DNA of 64,000 bases from Streptomyces sp. MH60 (lineage in GTDB: Bacteria; Actinomycetota; Actinomycetes; Streptomycetales; Streptomycetaceae): assembly GCF_002939385.1 (NCBI RefSeq), contig NZ_MULI01000021.1, positions 1 to 64,000 of the forward strand. Reading direction: 5' to 3'. The notes below the pieces were generated by a model. That model did not search any database. It was not told where the DNA came from and worked only from the letters and a program-made list of their open reading frames with translations. Positions 8,013-16,527 of the stretch are shown piece by piece. A program made the position numbers and the translations under genes. Every line of letters begins with the position of its first letter. Position 1 is the stretch's first letter.

Positions 8013-10262
8013 GTGAGAAGCCTCAGACCCTGGGCTGCCCTCTGCGCAGCCGCCGCCCTCGCCCTTCTCACCACCACGCTCACTCCCTCCCCCGCCCCCG
8101 CTGCGGCGTCCCCGCCGGGCGGACCGGCCTTCGCCACGCACTCCGCCCGGGCGGCACTCGCCCGGCTGCTGCCGCGGCACGTCTCGCAGTTCACCCTGGT
8201 TCCGGCGCGCCGATCCGCGTCCGGCGACTGGTTCAGCGTCTCCGGCCGCGCCGGCCACCTCCGGGTCCGGGGAACCAGTCCCGCGGTGATCCTCAGCGGC
8301 GTCAACTGGTACCTGAAGTACACGGCCAAGGTGGACATCGGGTGGCCCGGGCGCAGCACGGCCAAGCTGCCGCGCACGCTGCCCGCGCCCGAGGGCACCG
8401 TGCGCCGGCAGGCCTCGGTGCCGCACCGCTTCGCGCTCAACGACACCGACGACGGCTACTCCGGCGCCTACCGGGACTGGGCCTCCTACGAGAAGCAGAT
8501 CGATCTCCTCGCCCTGCACGGCGCGAACGAGGTCTTCGTGCAGATGGGCGCGGACGCCGTCTACTACCAGACCCTCCAGGAGTTCGGGTACTCGAAGCAG
8601 GAGCTCAGATCCTGGATCCCGGGTCCAGCGCACCAGCCGTGGTGGCTGATGCAGAACATGTCCGGCTTCGCCGGTCCCGTCTCCGAGCGGCTGATCGAGG
8701 ACCGCGCCGCACTCGGCCGCAGGATCGCGCACCGCTTGCGCGAGCTGGGCATGACCCCCGTGCTCCCCGGCTACTACGGCACCGTGCCGCCGGGCTTCAC
8801 GGAACGGAACCCCGGCGGCACCGTCGTCCCGCAGGGCGAGTGGGTCGGCTTCGAGCGGCCCGACTGGCTGGACCCGCGCACCGACGTCTTCCCGAGGGTC
8901 GCCGCCTCGTTCTACCGCCATCAGCGTGCGCTGTTCGGCGACTCCGCGATGTACAAGATGGACCTGCTGCACGAGGGCGGCCGACCGGGGAACGTGCCCG
9001 TCCCGGATGCCGCCCGGGCCGTGATGAAGGCACTCCAGACGGCGCGTCCCGGTGCCGTGTGGACCCTGATCGGCTGGCAGAAGAACCCGTCGACGCAGAT
9101 CATCGACGCCGTCGACAAGAGCAGGCTGCTCATCGTCGACGGCCTGTCCGACCGCTACGACGGCCTCGACCGCGAGACCACCTGGCACGGTGCGCCCTAC
9201 GCGTTCGGCACCATCCCCAACTTCGGCGGTCACACCACCGTCGGTGCCAACACCGCCGTGTGGGCGGAGCTTTTCGACCGGTGGCGCACCGAACCCGGCA
9301 GCGCCCTCGCGGGTATCGCCTACCTGCCGGAAGGAACGGGGGGCAATCCGGTCGCCTACGAGCTGTTCACCGAACTGGCCTGGCGCACGGGCCCGGTGGA
9401 CCACGCGGCCTGGTTCGCCGGATACGCGGAACGCCGCTACGGCGGGCCCGATCCGCACGCGGCCCGGGCCTGGGAGCTGCTGCGCACGGGCCCGTACAGC
9501 ATGCCGTCCGGCACCTGGAGCGAGGCCCAGGACAGCCTCTTCACCGCCCGTCCCCGGCTGACGGCCACCTCGGCGGCCAGCTGGAGCCCCGGCGCGATGC
9601 GCTACGACCCGGACACGGTGCGCGAGGCGCTGGCGGAGCTGCTGAAGGTCGCACCGGCCCTGCGGACGACCGACGCCTACCGCTTCGACCTGGTCGACGT
9701 CGCCCGTCAGGCACTGGCCAACCGCAGCCGCTCCCTGCTCCCGGAGATCAAGGCCGCCCATGACGCCCGTGACCTGTCCCGCTTCCGTGCGGGGGCGGCC
9801 GAGTGGAAGGGCGACCTGGTCCTGCTGGACCGGCTGCTGGCCACCGACACCCGCTTCCTGCTGGGCCCGTGGCTGGCGGACGCCAGGTCATGGGGCCGTA
9901 CCGGTGCGGAGCGCGACGCCGCGGAGTTCGACGCCCGCTCGATCCTCACCACCTGGGGCCACCGCTCCGGCAGCGACTCGGGCGGCCTGCGGGACTACGC
10001 CAACCGGGAGTGGTCCGGGCTGGTCTCCGACTTCTACGCGATGCGCTGGACGACGTACCTCGACTCCCTCGACACCGCGCTGGCCACCGGACGGCCACCG
10101 GCCGCCATCGACTGGTTCGCGCTGGAGAACGCCTGGAACCAGCGGCACGACCGCTATCCCGTCGAGCCCTCGGGCGACCCCGTGGCGACGGCCGCCGAGG
10201 TGCTCGACGCCCTGCCCGCCGCGGTGCCGTCGGTGCCGGCCGGGTCCGGGAGGGTGCGATGA
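8013..10262 (+). CDS. Secreted GH89 alpha-N-acetylglucosaminidase (NAGLU family)
   Basis: A 749-residue exported enzyme of glycoside hydrolase family 89, homologous to human NAGLU, which removes terminal alpha-linked N-acetylglucosamine. A Sec signal peptide covers about residues 1-32 (LCAAAALALLTTTL). Family stretches follow: FSVSGRAGHLRVRGTSPAVI in the N-terminal domain, LNDTDDGYSGAYRDWASYEK, LALHGANEVFVQMGADAVYY, and HEGGRPGN and GWQKNP in the barrel; a helical C-terminal domain with REWSGL completes the architecture. GTG 8013 is preferred over GTG 8007 because GAGG lies five bases before it. The stop overlaps the phosphodiesterase ATG as ATGA, so the two are translationally coupled. Likely targets outside the cell are alpha-GlcNAc caps on glycans or teichoic acids. 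Confidence 0.93.
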   Translation: MRSLRPWAALCAAAALALLTTTLTPSPAPAAASPPGGPAFATHSARAALARLLPRHVSQFTLVPARRSASGDWFSVSGRAGHLRVRGTSPAVILSGVNWYLKYTAKVDIGWPGRSTAKLPRTLPAPEGTVRRQASVPHRFALNDTDDGYSGAYRDWASYEKQIDLLALHGANEVFVQMGADAVYYQTLQEFGYSKQELRSWIPGPAHQPWWLMQNMSGFAGPVSERLIEDRAALGRRIAHRLRELGMTPVLPGYYGTVPPGFTERNPGGTVVPQGEWVGFERPDWLDPRTDVFPRVAASFYRHQRALFGDSAMYKMDLLHEGGRPGNVPVPDAARAVMKALQTARPGAVWTLIGWQKNPSTQIIDAVDKSRLLIVDGLSDRYDGLDRETTWHGAPYAFGTIPNFGGHTTVGANTAVWAELFDRWRTEPGSALAGIAYLPEGTGGNPVAYELFTELAWRTGPVDHAAWFAGYAERRYGGPDPHAARAWELLRTGPYSMPSGTWSEAQDSLFTARPRLTATSAASWSPGAMRYDPDTVREALAELLKVAPALRTTDAYRFDLVDVARQALANRSRSLLPEIKAAHDARDLSRFRAGAAEWKGDLVLLDRLLATDTRFLLGPWLADARSWGRTGAERDAAEFDARSILTTWGHRSGSDSGGLRDYANREWSGLVSDFYAMRWTTYLDSLDTALATGRPPAAIDWFALENAWNQRHDRYPVEPSGDPVATAAEVLDALPAAVPSVPAGSGRVR

Positions 10263-11116
10263 GGCGCGTGAGCGGCAGAGCCGCCGGGCTGGTCGTGGCC
10301 GTGCTGAGTGGTCTGGCACTGGCGATGACGTCGACGACCGCGCAGGCCGCGACCGGTCCCGACGTCATCGCCCACCGCGGCTCCTCGGGCATGGCACCCG
10401 AGAACACCGCCGCCGCCATCGACCTCGCCGTCCGCCAACGCGCCGACTACGTCGAAATCGACGTCCAGCGCACCAAGGACGGCAAACTCGTCAACTTCCA
10501 CGACTGCACCATGGAACGCACCACCGACATCGAAGACCTCTACCCCGGACGCCCCCGCTACCGCGTCTCCGACTTCACCTGGAACGAACTCCGCCACCTC
10601 GACGCCGGCTCCTGGTTCCACGACGACTACACAGGCGAACCGATCATCACCCTCGACGACGTCATCCACCACATCCAGCACACCCGCACCGGACTCCTCG
10701 CCGAAATCAGCCCCTGCAGCCAGTACGGCACCACCGTCGCCACCGACCTCGCCGACACCCTGCACGGCAAACCCCGCTACGTCCGCGAAGCCCTCGCCCG
10801 CCACCGGCTCGCCGTGCAGTCCTTCCAGACCGACGACGCCCGCACCTTCCACACCGCCCAGCCCGACATCCCCATCGGCATCCTCGACGCCGACCGCCCC
10901 ACCGACACCGAACTGACCGAACTCAGCCAGTGGGCCGACCAGATCAACCCCCAGCACACCGTCACCGACCAGACCCTCGTCGACCGCGTCCACCAACTCG
11001 GCATGGACATCAACGTCTGGACCGTCGACGAACCCGGCGCCATCCGGAAGATGGCCGGCCTCGGCGTCGACGGCATCATCACCGACTACCCCCAGACCCT
11101 CACCCAACGGGGGTGA
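10259..11116 (+). CDS. Secreted glycerophosphodiester phosphodiesterase (copy 1)
   Basis: A 285-residue exported enzyme of the GlpQ/UgpQ type that cleaves glycerophosphodiesters to glycerol 3-phosphate and an alcohol. Residues 1-30 are a signal peptide ending in AQA. The active-site set is intact: His39-Arg40 in IAHRGSSG, Glu48 in PENT, Glu67 and Asp69 in VEIDVQ, and His81 in NFHDCT; late barrel strands end in NVWTVDEP and VDGIITDYP. It starts inside the GH89 stop codon (ATGA). Its codons differ from its neighbours: mostly NNC, GAA rather than GAG, hardly any CGG. An almost identical gene lies at 36353. It converges with the FAD oxidase gene after only 6 bp. Confidence 0.95.
   Translation: MRRVSGRAAGLVVAVLSGLALAMTSTTAQAATGPDVIAHRGSSGMAPENTAAAIDLAVRQRADYVEIDVQRTKDGKLVNFHDCTMERTTDIEDLYPGRPRYRVSDFTWNELRHLDAGSWFHDDYTGEPIITLDDVIHHIQHTRTGLLAEISPCSQYGTTVATDLADTLHGKPRYVREALARHRLAVQSFQTDDARTFHTAQPDIPIGILDADRPTDTELTELSQWADQINPQHTVTDQTLVDRVHQLGMDINVWTVDEPGAIRKMAGLGVDGIITDYPQTLTQRG
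10290..11110 (+). repeat. Long direct repeat, copy 1 (phosphodiesterase gene)
   Basis: Aligns without gaps to 36384-37204, offset 26,094 bp, same orientation. I count 13 mismatches in 821 positions, all in four tight clusters (10325-10330, 10801-10810, 11047-11050, 11106). One identical run covers about 470 bp. Confidence 0.93.
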
Positions 11117-11122
11117 CCCGAC

Positions 11123-14047
11123 TCAGGGACGGGTGGCCCGGTCCAGTTCGATCAGGACCGAGTAGTACGCACGGCCGGTCGCGCGGTCCATGCCGATCTC
11201 GCACATGCGGTTGGCGGACAGGTGGGCGTCGTAGGGGCGCGAGGTCACCTCGGCGGCCTCCTTGGCCGTCGCCGAGGCCGTCAGTTCCTTGTGCAGCATG
11301 CCGCGGTCGCCGGCGAAGGCACAGCATCCGGCGTCGTCCGGGACGACGACCTCGTCGGCGACCGCGTCGGCGACCGCGCGCAGGTGGTCCACGTCGCCCA
11401 GGTGCTGCATCGAGCAGGTCGGGTGCAGCACCGCCGAACCGGCCGTCCGGCGGACCGTCAGCCGCGGCAGGAGCTCCTCGGCGGCCCAGACGACGGAGTC
11501 GATCACCTCAAGGCGTCCGTGCAGTTCCCGGTTGGCGTGGGTGAGGTAGGGGACGACCTCGTGCCGGAGGCCGAGGGTGCAGGACGAGGCGTCGACGACG
11601 AGGGGGATCCTGCCACCGTCGGTCCAGGCCCAGGCGGCCTCGACGACGCGGTTGGCCATCACGGTGTTGCCGTCCGCGTAGCCCTTGGAGTGCCAGATCG
11701 TGGAGCAGCAGGTCCCCGCGACGTCGTCGGGGATCCACACCGGGCGGCCGGCCCGGGCCGAGACGTCGACCACGGCCTGCTGGAGCGAGGGGGTGCCGTC
11801 GCCCTCGGGCCCGGCGAAGATCCGGTTGACGCAGGCCGGGTAGTAGACGGCGCTCGCTCCCGTGCGGGAGGTGGGCGGCGCGGTGCGGGCGGCGGCGCCC
11901 GGGATCTCCGGCAGCCACTCGGGCAGCAGATCGGGGCGTACGGCCTTGCGGGCGAGGCCGGTCGCGGCCTCCAGCAGCCGGTCGCTGATCCGGTCCGCCG
12001 CGCCGACCGCGAGGCGTGCCGACGCCTCCACCGCCCTGAAGCGCTTCGCGGTGAGGGCGGCGATCCGCTCCTCGCGCGGCGAGTGCCTCCGGTGCCGGAA
12101 GTCCTTCATCATGGCGCCGGTGTCGATGCCGACCGGACAGGCGATCGCGCAGGTGGAGTCGCCCGCGCAGGTGTCGACGGCGTCGTAGCCGTAGGAGGCG
12201 AGGAGTTGTTCCTCCACGGGTGATCCGTCCGGCTGCCGCAGCATCTCCCTGCGCAGCACGATGCGTTGGCGCGGGGTGGTCGTCAGGTCGTGGCTGGGGC
12301 AGGTGGGTTCGCAGAAGCCGCACTCGATGCAGGGGTCGGCGAGCGGCTCGATCCCGGGGATCGTCTTCAGCCCGCGCAGATGGGCCTTCGGGTCGCGGTC
12401 GAGGACGACCCGGGGCGCCAGTACGCCCTCGGGGTCGATCAGCCGCTTGAGGCGCCACATCAACTCGGTGGCCCGGGGCCCCCACTCCAGCTCCAGGAAC
12501 GGGGCGATGTTGCGTCCGGTGGCGTGCTCCGCCTTCAGCGACCCGTCGAAACGCTCCACGGTCATCCGGCAGAAGTCGTCCATGAACGCGGCGTACCGGT
12601 CGACGTCGGAGGGCTTCGACGCGTCGAAGGCGAGCAGGAAGTGCAGGTTGCCGTGGGCGGCGTGACCGGCGACCGCGGCGTCGAAGCCGTGCTCCGCCTG
12701 GAGTCCGAGCAGTTCCTCGCAGGCGTCGGCCAGCCGGGACGGCGGGACCGCGAAGTCCTCCGTGATCAGGGTGGTGCCCGCCGGGCGGGAGCCGCCGACC
12801 GCGGTGACGAAGGCTTTGCGGGCCTTCCAGTAGCCGGAGATCGCCTTGGCGTCGCGGGTGAACTCGTTGGTCACCGAGGCGACCGGCGCGACCAGTTCCA
12901 GCCGTTCCACGACTGCGGCCGCCGCCCGCTCGAAAGCCTCCTGCCCCGCCTCGTCGGGTGCCCGGAACTCCACCAGCAGCGCCGCCGTCTCCCGCGGCAG
13001 ACCGGCCCAGTCGGCCGGTACGCCCCGCACGCTCACCGAGGCGCGCAGCGTGTTGCCGTCCATCAGCTCGACGGCGATCGCCCCGGCCTCGTTGAAGAGG
13101 GGTACGGCCGCCGCGGCGGCGGTCAGCGAGGGGAAGAAGAGCAGTCCGCTGGAGACCTTGCGGTCCAGCGGCAGGGTGTCGAAGACGACGTCGGAGATGA
13201 ACCCGAAGGTGCCCTCGGAGCCGACCATGAGCCCGCGCAGGATCTGGACGGGTGTGGTGCCGTCGAGGAAGGCGTCCAGCCGGTAGCCGTTGGTGTTCTT
13301 GATCTCGTACTTGGCCCGGATGCGGGCGGTGAGTGCCTGGTCCGCCTCGATCTCCGCCTTGAGCGCGAGCAGCCCGGCGCACAGCTCCGGCTCGGTCCGC
13401 GCCAGCGCCTCGTCCGCGTGCGGGTCGGCCGTGTCGACGACGGTGCCGCTCGGCAGCGCGAAGGTCAGTGAGGCCAGCGTGCGGTACGAGTTGCGGGTGG
13501 TGCCCGCGGTCATGCCGGAGGCGTTGTTGGCGACGACCCCGCCGACGGTGCAGGCGATGGCGCTGGCCGGGTCGGGCCCCAGGATCCTGCCGTACCGGGC
13601 GAGGGTCGCGTTGGCCCGCATCACCGTGGTGCCGGGGCGGATGCGGGCCCGCGCGCCGTCGTCCAGGACCTCGACGCCGGTGAAGTGGCGGCGGACGTCG
13701 ACGAGGATGTCCTCGCCCTGGGCCTGGCCGTTCAGGCTGGTGCCGGCGGCGCGGAAGACGACCTGGCGGCCGTGGTCGCGGGCGTACGCCAGCACCGCGG
13801 CCACGTCGTCGACGGTCTCGGGAAGGACGACGACCTGCGGGACGAACCGGTAGGGGCTGGCGTCCGAGGCGTACTTCACGAGGTCGGAGATCTTCCAGAG
13901 GACCTTGTCCGGGCCCAGCAGCGCGGTCAGTCCGGCGCGCAGGGGTTCGGGGGTGCCCGTGGCACCGCCGTCGGGCACCCGGTCGGCGGACGCGACGCGG
14001 GCCGTGCCGGGGCGGAGGCTTTCCGGCTTGGGCTCCAGCAGGGGCAT
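11123..14047 (-). CDS. FAD-binding and Fe-S oxidoreductase, D-lactate dehydrogenase/glycolate oxidase type
   Basis: A 974-residue fusion of a flavin oxidase and an iron-sulfur electron-transfer module. Residues about 40-240 form the PCMH-type FAD domain (VVLPETVDDVAAVLAYA, FRAAGTSLNGQ), followed by the FAD-oxidase C-terminal domain (HAAHGNLHFLLAFD). Two cysteine sets, CIECGFCEPTCP and CAGDSTCAIACP, would bind 4Fe-4S clusters, and two CCG-like motifs (GTCCSTIW, GCCAFAGD) close the protein. Such enzymes oxidise 2-hydroxyacids, D-lactate being most common, and pass electrons to the quinone pool. The ATG at 14047 has GGGAG about 9 bp upstream. It lies 92 bp downstream of RidA, last in a leftward catabolic group. 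Confidence 0.92.
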   Translation of the reverse strand: MPLLEPKPESLRPGTARVASADRVPDGGATGTPEPLRAGLTALLGPDKVLWKISDLVKYASDASPYRFVPQVVVLPETVDDVAAVLAYARDHGRQVVFRAAGTSLNGQAQGEDILVDVRRHFTGVEVLDDGARARIRPGTTVMRANATLARYGRILGPDPASAIACTVGGVVANNASGMTAGTTRNSYRTLASLTFALPSGTVVDTADPHADEALARTEPELCAGLLALKAEIEADQALTARIRAKYEIKNTNGYRLDAFLDGTTPVQILRGLMVGSEGTFGFISDVVFDTLPLDRKVSSGLLFFPSLTAAAAAVPLFNEAGAIAVELMDGNTLRASVSVRGVPADWAGLPRETAALLVEFRAPDEAGQEAFERAAAAVVERLELVAPVASVTNEFTRDAKAISGYWKARKAFVTAVGGSRPAGTTLITEDFAVPPSRLADACEELLGLQAEHGFDAAVAGHAAHGNLHFLLAFDASKPSDVDRYAAFMDDFCRMTVERFDGSLKAEHATGRNIAPFLELEWGPRATELMWRLKRLIDPEGVLAPRVVLDRDPKAHLRGLKTIPGIEPLADPCIECGFCEPTCPSHDLTTTPRQRIVLRREMLRQPDGSPVEEQLLASYGYDAVDTCAGDSTCAIACPVGIDTGAMMKDFRHRRHSPREERIAALTAKRFRAVEASARLAVGAADRISDRLLEAATGLARKAVRPDLLPEWLPEIPGAAARTAPPTSRTGASAVYYPACVNRIFAGPEGDGTPSLQQAVVDVSARAGRPVWIPDDVAGTCCSTIWHSKGYADGNTVMANRVVEAAWAWTDGGRIPLVVDASSCTLGLRHEVVPYLTHANRELHGRLEVIDSVVWAAEELLPRLTVRRTAGSAVLHPTCSMQHLGDVDHLRAVADAVADEVVVPDDAGCCAFAGDRGMLHKELTASATAKEAAEVTSRPYDAHLSANRMCEIGMDRATGRAYYSVLIELDRATRP

Positions 14048-14139
14048 GACGTTCGACTCCCACACGGTCTCGATCGGTGCTGATCAGCGTACGACTGCCG
14101 GGCTCGCCGGCCCAGGCCGGGCCGGCGAGCACGAACGGT

Positions 14140-14547
14140 TCACCCGGGCAGGTCCGGGCCGGGCAGGAGGGCGACCACGTCGATCTCGACGAGGATGTCC
14201 ATCAGGTCGGACCCGACCGTGGTGCGCACCGGGCAGGGTTCCTCGAAGAACGCGCGGTAGGCCGCGTCGTACGCGGCGAAGTCCCGCCGGAGGTGTTGCA
14301 GGTGCGCCGTGACCTTCACGACGTCCCGCGAGGACAGGCCCCGCGCGGCGAGGACCGCCGCCACGTTGCGCAGCACCTGCGCGGTCTGTGCCGCGACGCC
14401 CTCCGGTACGGCGCCGGTGGCGGGGTCCTGGGGGCCGAATCCGGCCGTGAACAGGAACCCGCCCGCCACCACCCCCTGGGAGTAGGCGCCCGCGGGACGG
14501 GGAGCATCGGGCGTGTGCACGGCTCGCTTGCCGGTCGGCTCGCTCAT
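14140..14547 (-). CDS. RidA/YjgF family enamine/imine deaminase
   Basis: A 135-residue protein of the RidA family, trimeric enzymes that hydrolyse reactive enamine/imine intermediates from PLP enzymes and dehydratases. The sequence shows the expected PAGAYSQGVVAGGFLFTAGF start, QTAQVLRNVAAVLAARGLS helix, and the conserved arginine in CPVRTTV followed by DILVEIDVVAL. Its ATG overlaps the stop of the enolase-family gene as ATGA, so the two are co-translated. That coupling suggests it handles an enol/imine product of the dehydratase step or of a later aminated intermediate. Confidence 0.93.
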   Translation of the reverse strand: MSEPTGKRAVHTPDAPRPAGAYSQGVVAGGFLFTAGFGPQDPATGAVPEGVAAQTAQVLRNVAAVLAARGLSSRDVVKVTAHLQHLRRDFAAYDAAYRAFFEEPCPVRTTVGSDLMDILVEIDVVALLPGPDLPG

Positions 14548-15671
14548 CCGGTCAGATCACCGTCCCGCTCGTTGACGCCCGCGTAGTGGCGGAGCTTGTC
14601 CTCGTCCACGCTCACCCCCAGCCCGGGTCCCGGCGGCACGCGCAGCCGGCCGTTCTCCAGGTGCAGCGGCTCGATGATGTCGTCCGCGTGCAGGTAGTAC
14701 ATGCTGTCGATGGCCCGCGAGAGGACGGGGGTGCTCGACACGACGGCCAGGTGCGCCGCGGTGGCGATGCCTAGTTCGCCGCCGCTGTGCAGGTTCATGC
14801 CCAGGCCGAAGGTCTCGCAGTGCGCGGCGAGCGCCTTGGTCGCGGCGATGCCGCCCCACTTGTAGACGTCGCCGTGGATGACGTCGACCGCGTTCAGCCG
14901 CATGGCCGGGGCGAAGTCCTCGAAGCGGACCACGCACATGTTGGTGCACAGCGGGATGCGTACCTTGGCCTTCACCTGGGACATCCCCTCGATGCCGACG
15001 CAGGGGTCCTCCAGGTACTCCAGGTCCAGTTCCTCCAGGGCGATGCCGGCGCGGACCGAGTCGGGGACGGACCAGGCCGCGTTGGGGTCGACGCGCAGGT
15101 TCACGCCGGGCAGCGCCTGGCGGACCGCGCGCAGGACGGCGACGTCGCCCGCGCAGTCCCTGGTGCCCTTCAGCTTGACGGCGTCGAACCCGCCCTCCTC
15201 GACGACGCGCACCGCGTGCTCGGCCATGGCCTTGGGCAGGTCCGCCGGGGTCGCGCCCCGCGCGTCGGCGCGGGTGATCAGCGCGGTGATCGGGACCTCG
15301 TCGCGGACCGCGCCGCCCAGCAGGTCGGTGACGGACTGGCCGGTGGCCTTGCCCATCGCGTCCCAGCAGGCGACGTCGACGGCGGCGATCGCCGCGTAGC
15401 CGAGGTAGCCGTGGAAGAAGGGCACCATGTGCTGCTTGCGGTGGAAGCCCTCCAGGGCGAACGGACTGGTGCCGATCAGGTCCGGGACCATCCGGCGGAC
15501 GATCGCGGCGACCGGCGCGCCCCACATCGTCTCGCCCCAGCCCTCGACGCCCGCGTCGGTGCGCACCCGCACGACGGTGCGGGTCTCCCCGGTCTTGGTC
15601 TCGAAGGAACTGGTGAAGGGGTTGACGAGTGGGAGGTTGACGACCCACACGTCGACGTCGGTGATCTTCAT
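14544..15671 (-). CDS. Enolase-superfamily enzyme, glucarate-dehydratase-like subgroup
   Basis: A 375-residue two-domain enzyme of the mandelate racemase/muconate lactonizing type. The capping domain is residues 1-125. In the barrel, the base motif is K166-L-K168 and the metal ligands are Asp195 (VDPN), Glu221 (LEDP) and Asn244 (CTNM). An Asn as third ligand, plus the later GDVYKWGG and His295 (NLHSGG), is the pattern of the glucarate dehydratase subgroup rather than of dipeptide epimerases. The reaction is therefore probably dehydration of an acid sugar or similar hydroxyacid, though the substrate is unassigned. The ATG at 15671 has GGAG five bases upstream. It is coupled to RidA and follows the creatininase gene by 23 bp. 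Confidence 0.9.
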   Translation of the reverse strand: MKITDVDVWVVNLPLVNPFTSSFETKTGETRTVVRVRTDAGVEGWGETMWGAPVAAIVRRMVPDLIGTSPFALEGFHRKQHMVPFFHGYLGYAAIAAVDVACWDAMGKATGQSVTDLLGGAVRDEVPITALITRADARGATPADLPKAMAEHAVRVVEEGGFDAVKLKGTRDCAGDVAVLRAVRQALPGVNLRVDPNAAWSVPDSVRAGIALEELDLEYLEDPCVGIEGMSQVKAKVRIPLCTNMCVVRFEDFAPAMRLNAVDVIHGDVYKWGGIAATKALAAHCETFGLGMNLHSGGELGIATAAHLAVVSSTPVLSRAIDSMYYLHADDIIEPLHLENGRLRVPPGPGLGVSVDEDKLRHYAGVNERDGDLTG

Positions 15672-15694
15672 TTCTTCTCCTCGCATCATCGGGG

Positions 15695-16486
15695 TCACCG
15701 GCTCGCCGCGTCGAAGGCCCGGATCGCGCGGGCCAGTCCCCGGGCCCGGTCGTCCAGGAGGCGGCCGCCCCGGTCGGCGTCGGCGCCGGAGGCGTCGTCG
15801 GTGGAGCCGTCGACCCGCTCCCACTCGCCGTGCCGCTCGACGGTCAGACCGGGGTGGGGAGGGTGGTCGAACAGCGGGGGCGGTTCGACGGGGGTGCGGG
15901 CGGGCACGGGGGTGCGCACCAGTTCCGGGTGGGCCGCCAGCATGAGGGACGTCTCGAACCATCCGGCGTGCCCCGGGGTGACGTCGGGCCGTCCGGCCTC
16001 GGTCTCGCCCTCGGTGAGGGTCCAGTACGAGCAGGCGGCGACCGTGACCCGGGCGCGCAGCGCGAACCGCTTCACGGCGAGCCGCATGATCTCGTCGTTG
16101 CCGCCGTGGCCGTTGACGACCATGACGCGTCGGTACCCGCTGGTCACGAGCGAGTCGAGGACGTCGTCCAGTACGGCGCCGAGGGTCGCCGCGGAGAGCG
16201 AGACGGCCGCCGCGAACAGGTGGTGCGGACTGTGCCCGAAGGGCAGCGCGGGCAGCCGCACGACCTCCGGAGCCGAGGGTGCGGAGGGCGCCGAGGACGC
16301 GGCGGCCTCACGGTCGAGGAGGTCCAGCGCCCGGTCCACGACCTCCTCGACCAGGAGGGTGTCGGTGCCCATCGGCAGGTGGCCGGCGTGCTGCTCCTGC
16401 GAGCCGATGGGCAGCAGGGCGATGCCCCGCTCGCCGGCCCGGCGCACCTCCCGCCAGGTCAGTTCGGTCAGTCTCGATTGGCTCAC
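15695..16486 (-). CDS. Creatininase-family amidohydrolase
   Basis: A 263-residue metal-dependent hydrolase of the creatininase family, whose members open lactam or amide rings (creatinine, FAPy-type pyrimidines) or cleave peptides (MftE). The metal site is visible: Glu31 and His33 in GSQEQHAGHLPMGTD, Asp42 in the same loop, NGHGGN mid-protein, and HAGWFETS near residue 170, which supplies the late Glu. The GTG at 16486 has GAGAGG seven bases upstream. It is first in a leftward operon with the enolase, RidA and oxidase genes and is divergent from a ROK gene over only 41 bp. The context points to one step in catabolism of an amide- or lactam-bearing compound, which is an inference. Confidence 0.88.
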   Translation of the reverse strand: MSQSRLTELTWREVRRAGERGIALLPIGSQEQHAGHLPMGTDTLLVEEVVDRALDLLDREAAASSAPSAPSAPEVVRLPALPFGHSPHHLFAAAVSLSAATLGAVLDDVLDSLVTSGYRRVMVVNGHGGNDEIMRLAVKRFALRARVTVAACSYWTLTEGETEAGRPDVTPGHAGWFETSLMLAAHPELVRTPVPARTPVEPPPLFDHPPHPGLTVERHGEWERVDGSTDDASGADADRGGRLLDDRARGLARAIRAFDAASR

Positions 16487-16527
16487 GGTGCTACCTCTCC
16501 GAAACGGGGCCATGGCAGAGTCGGCGC

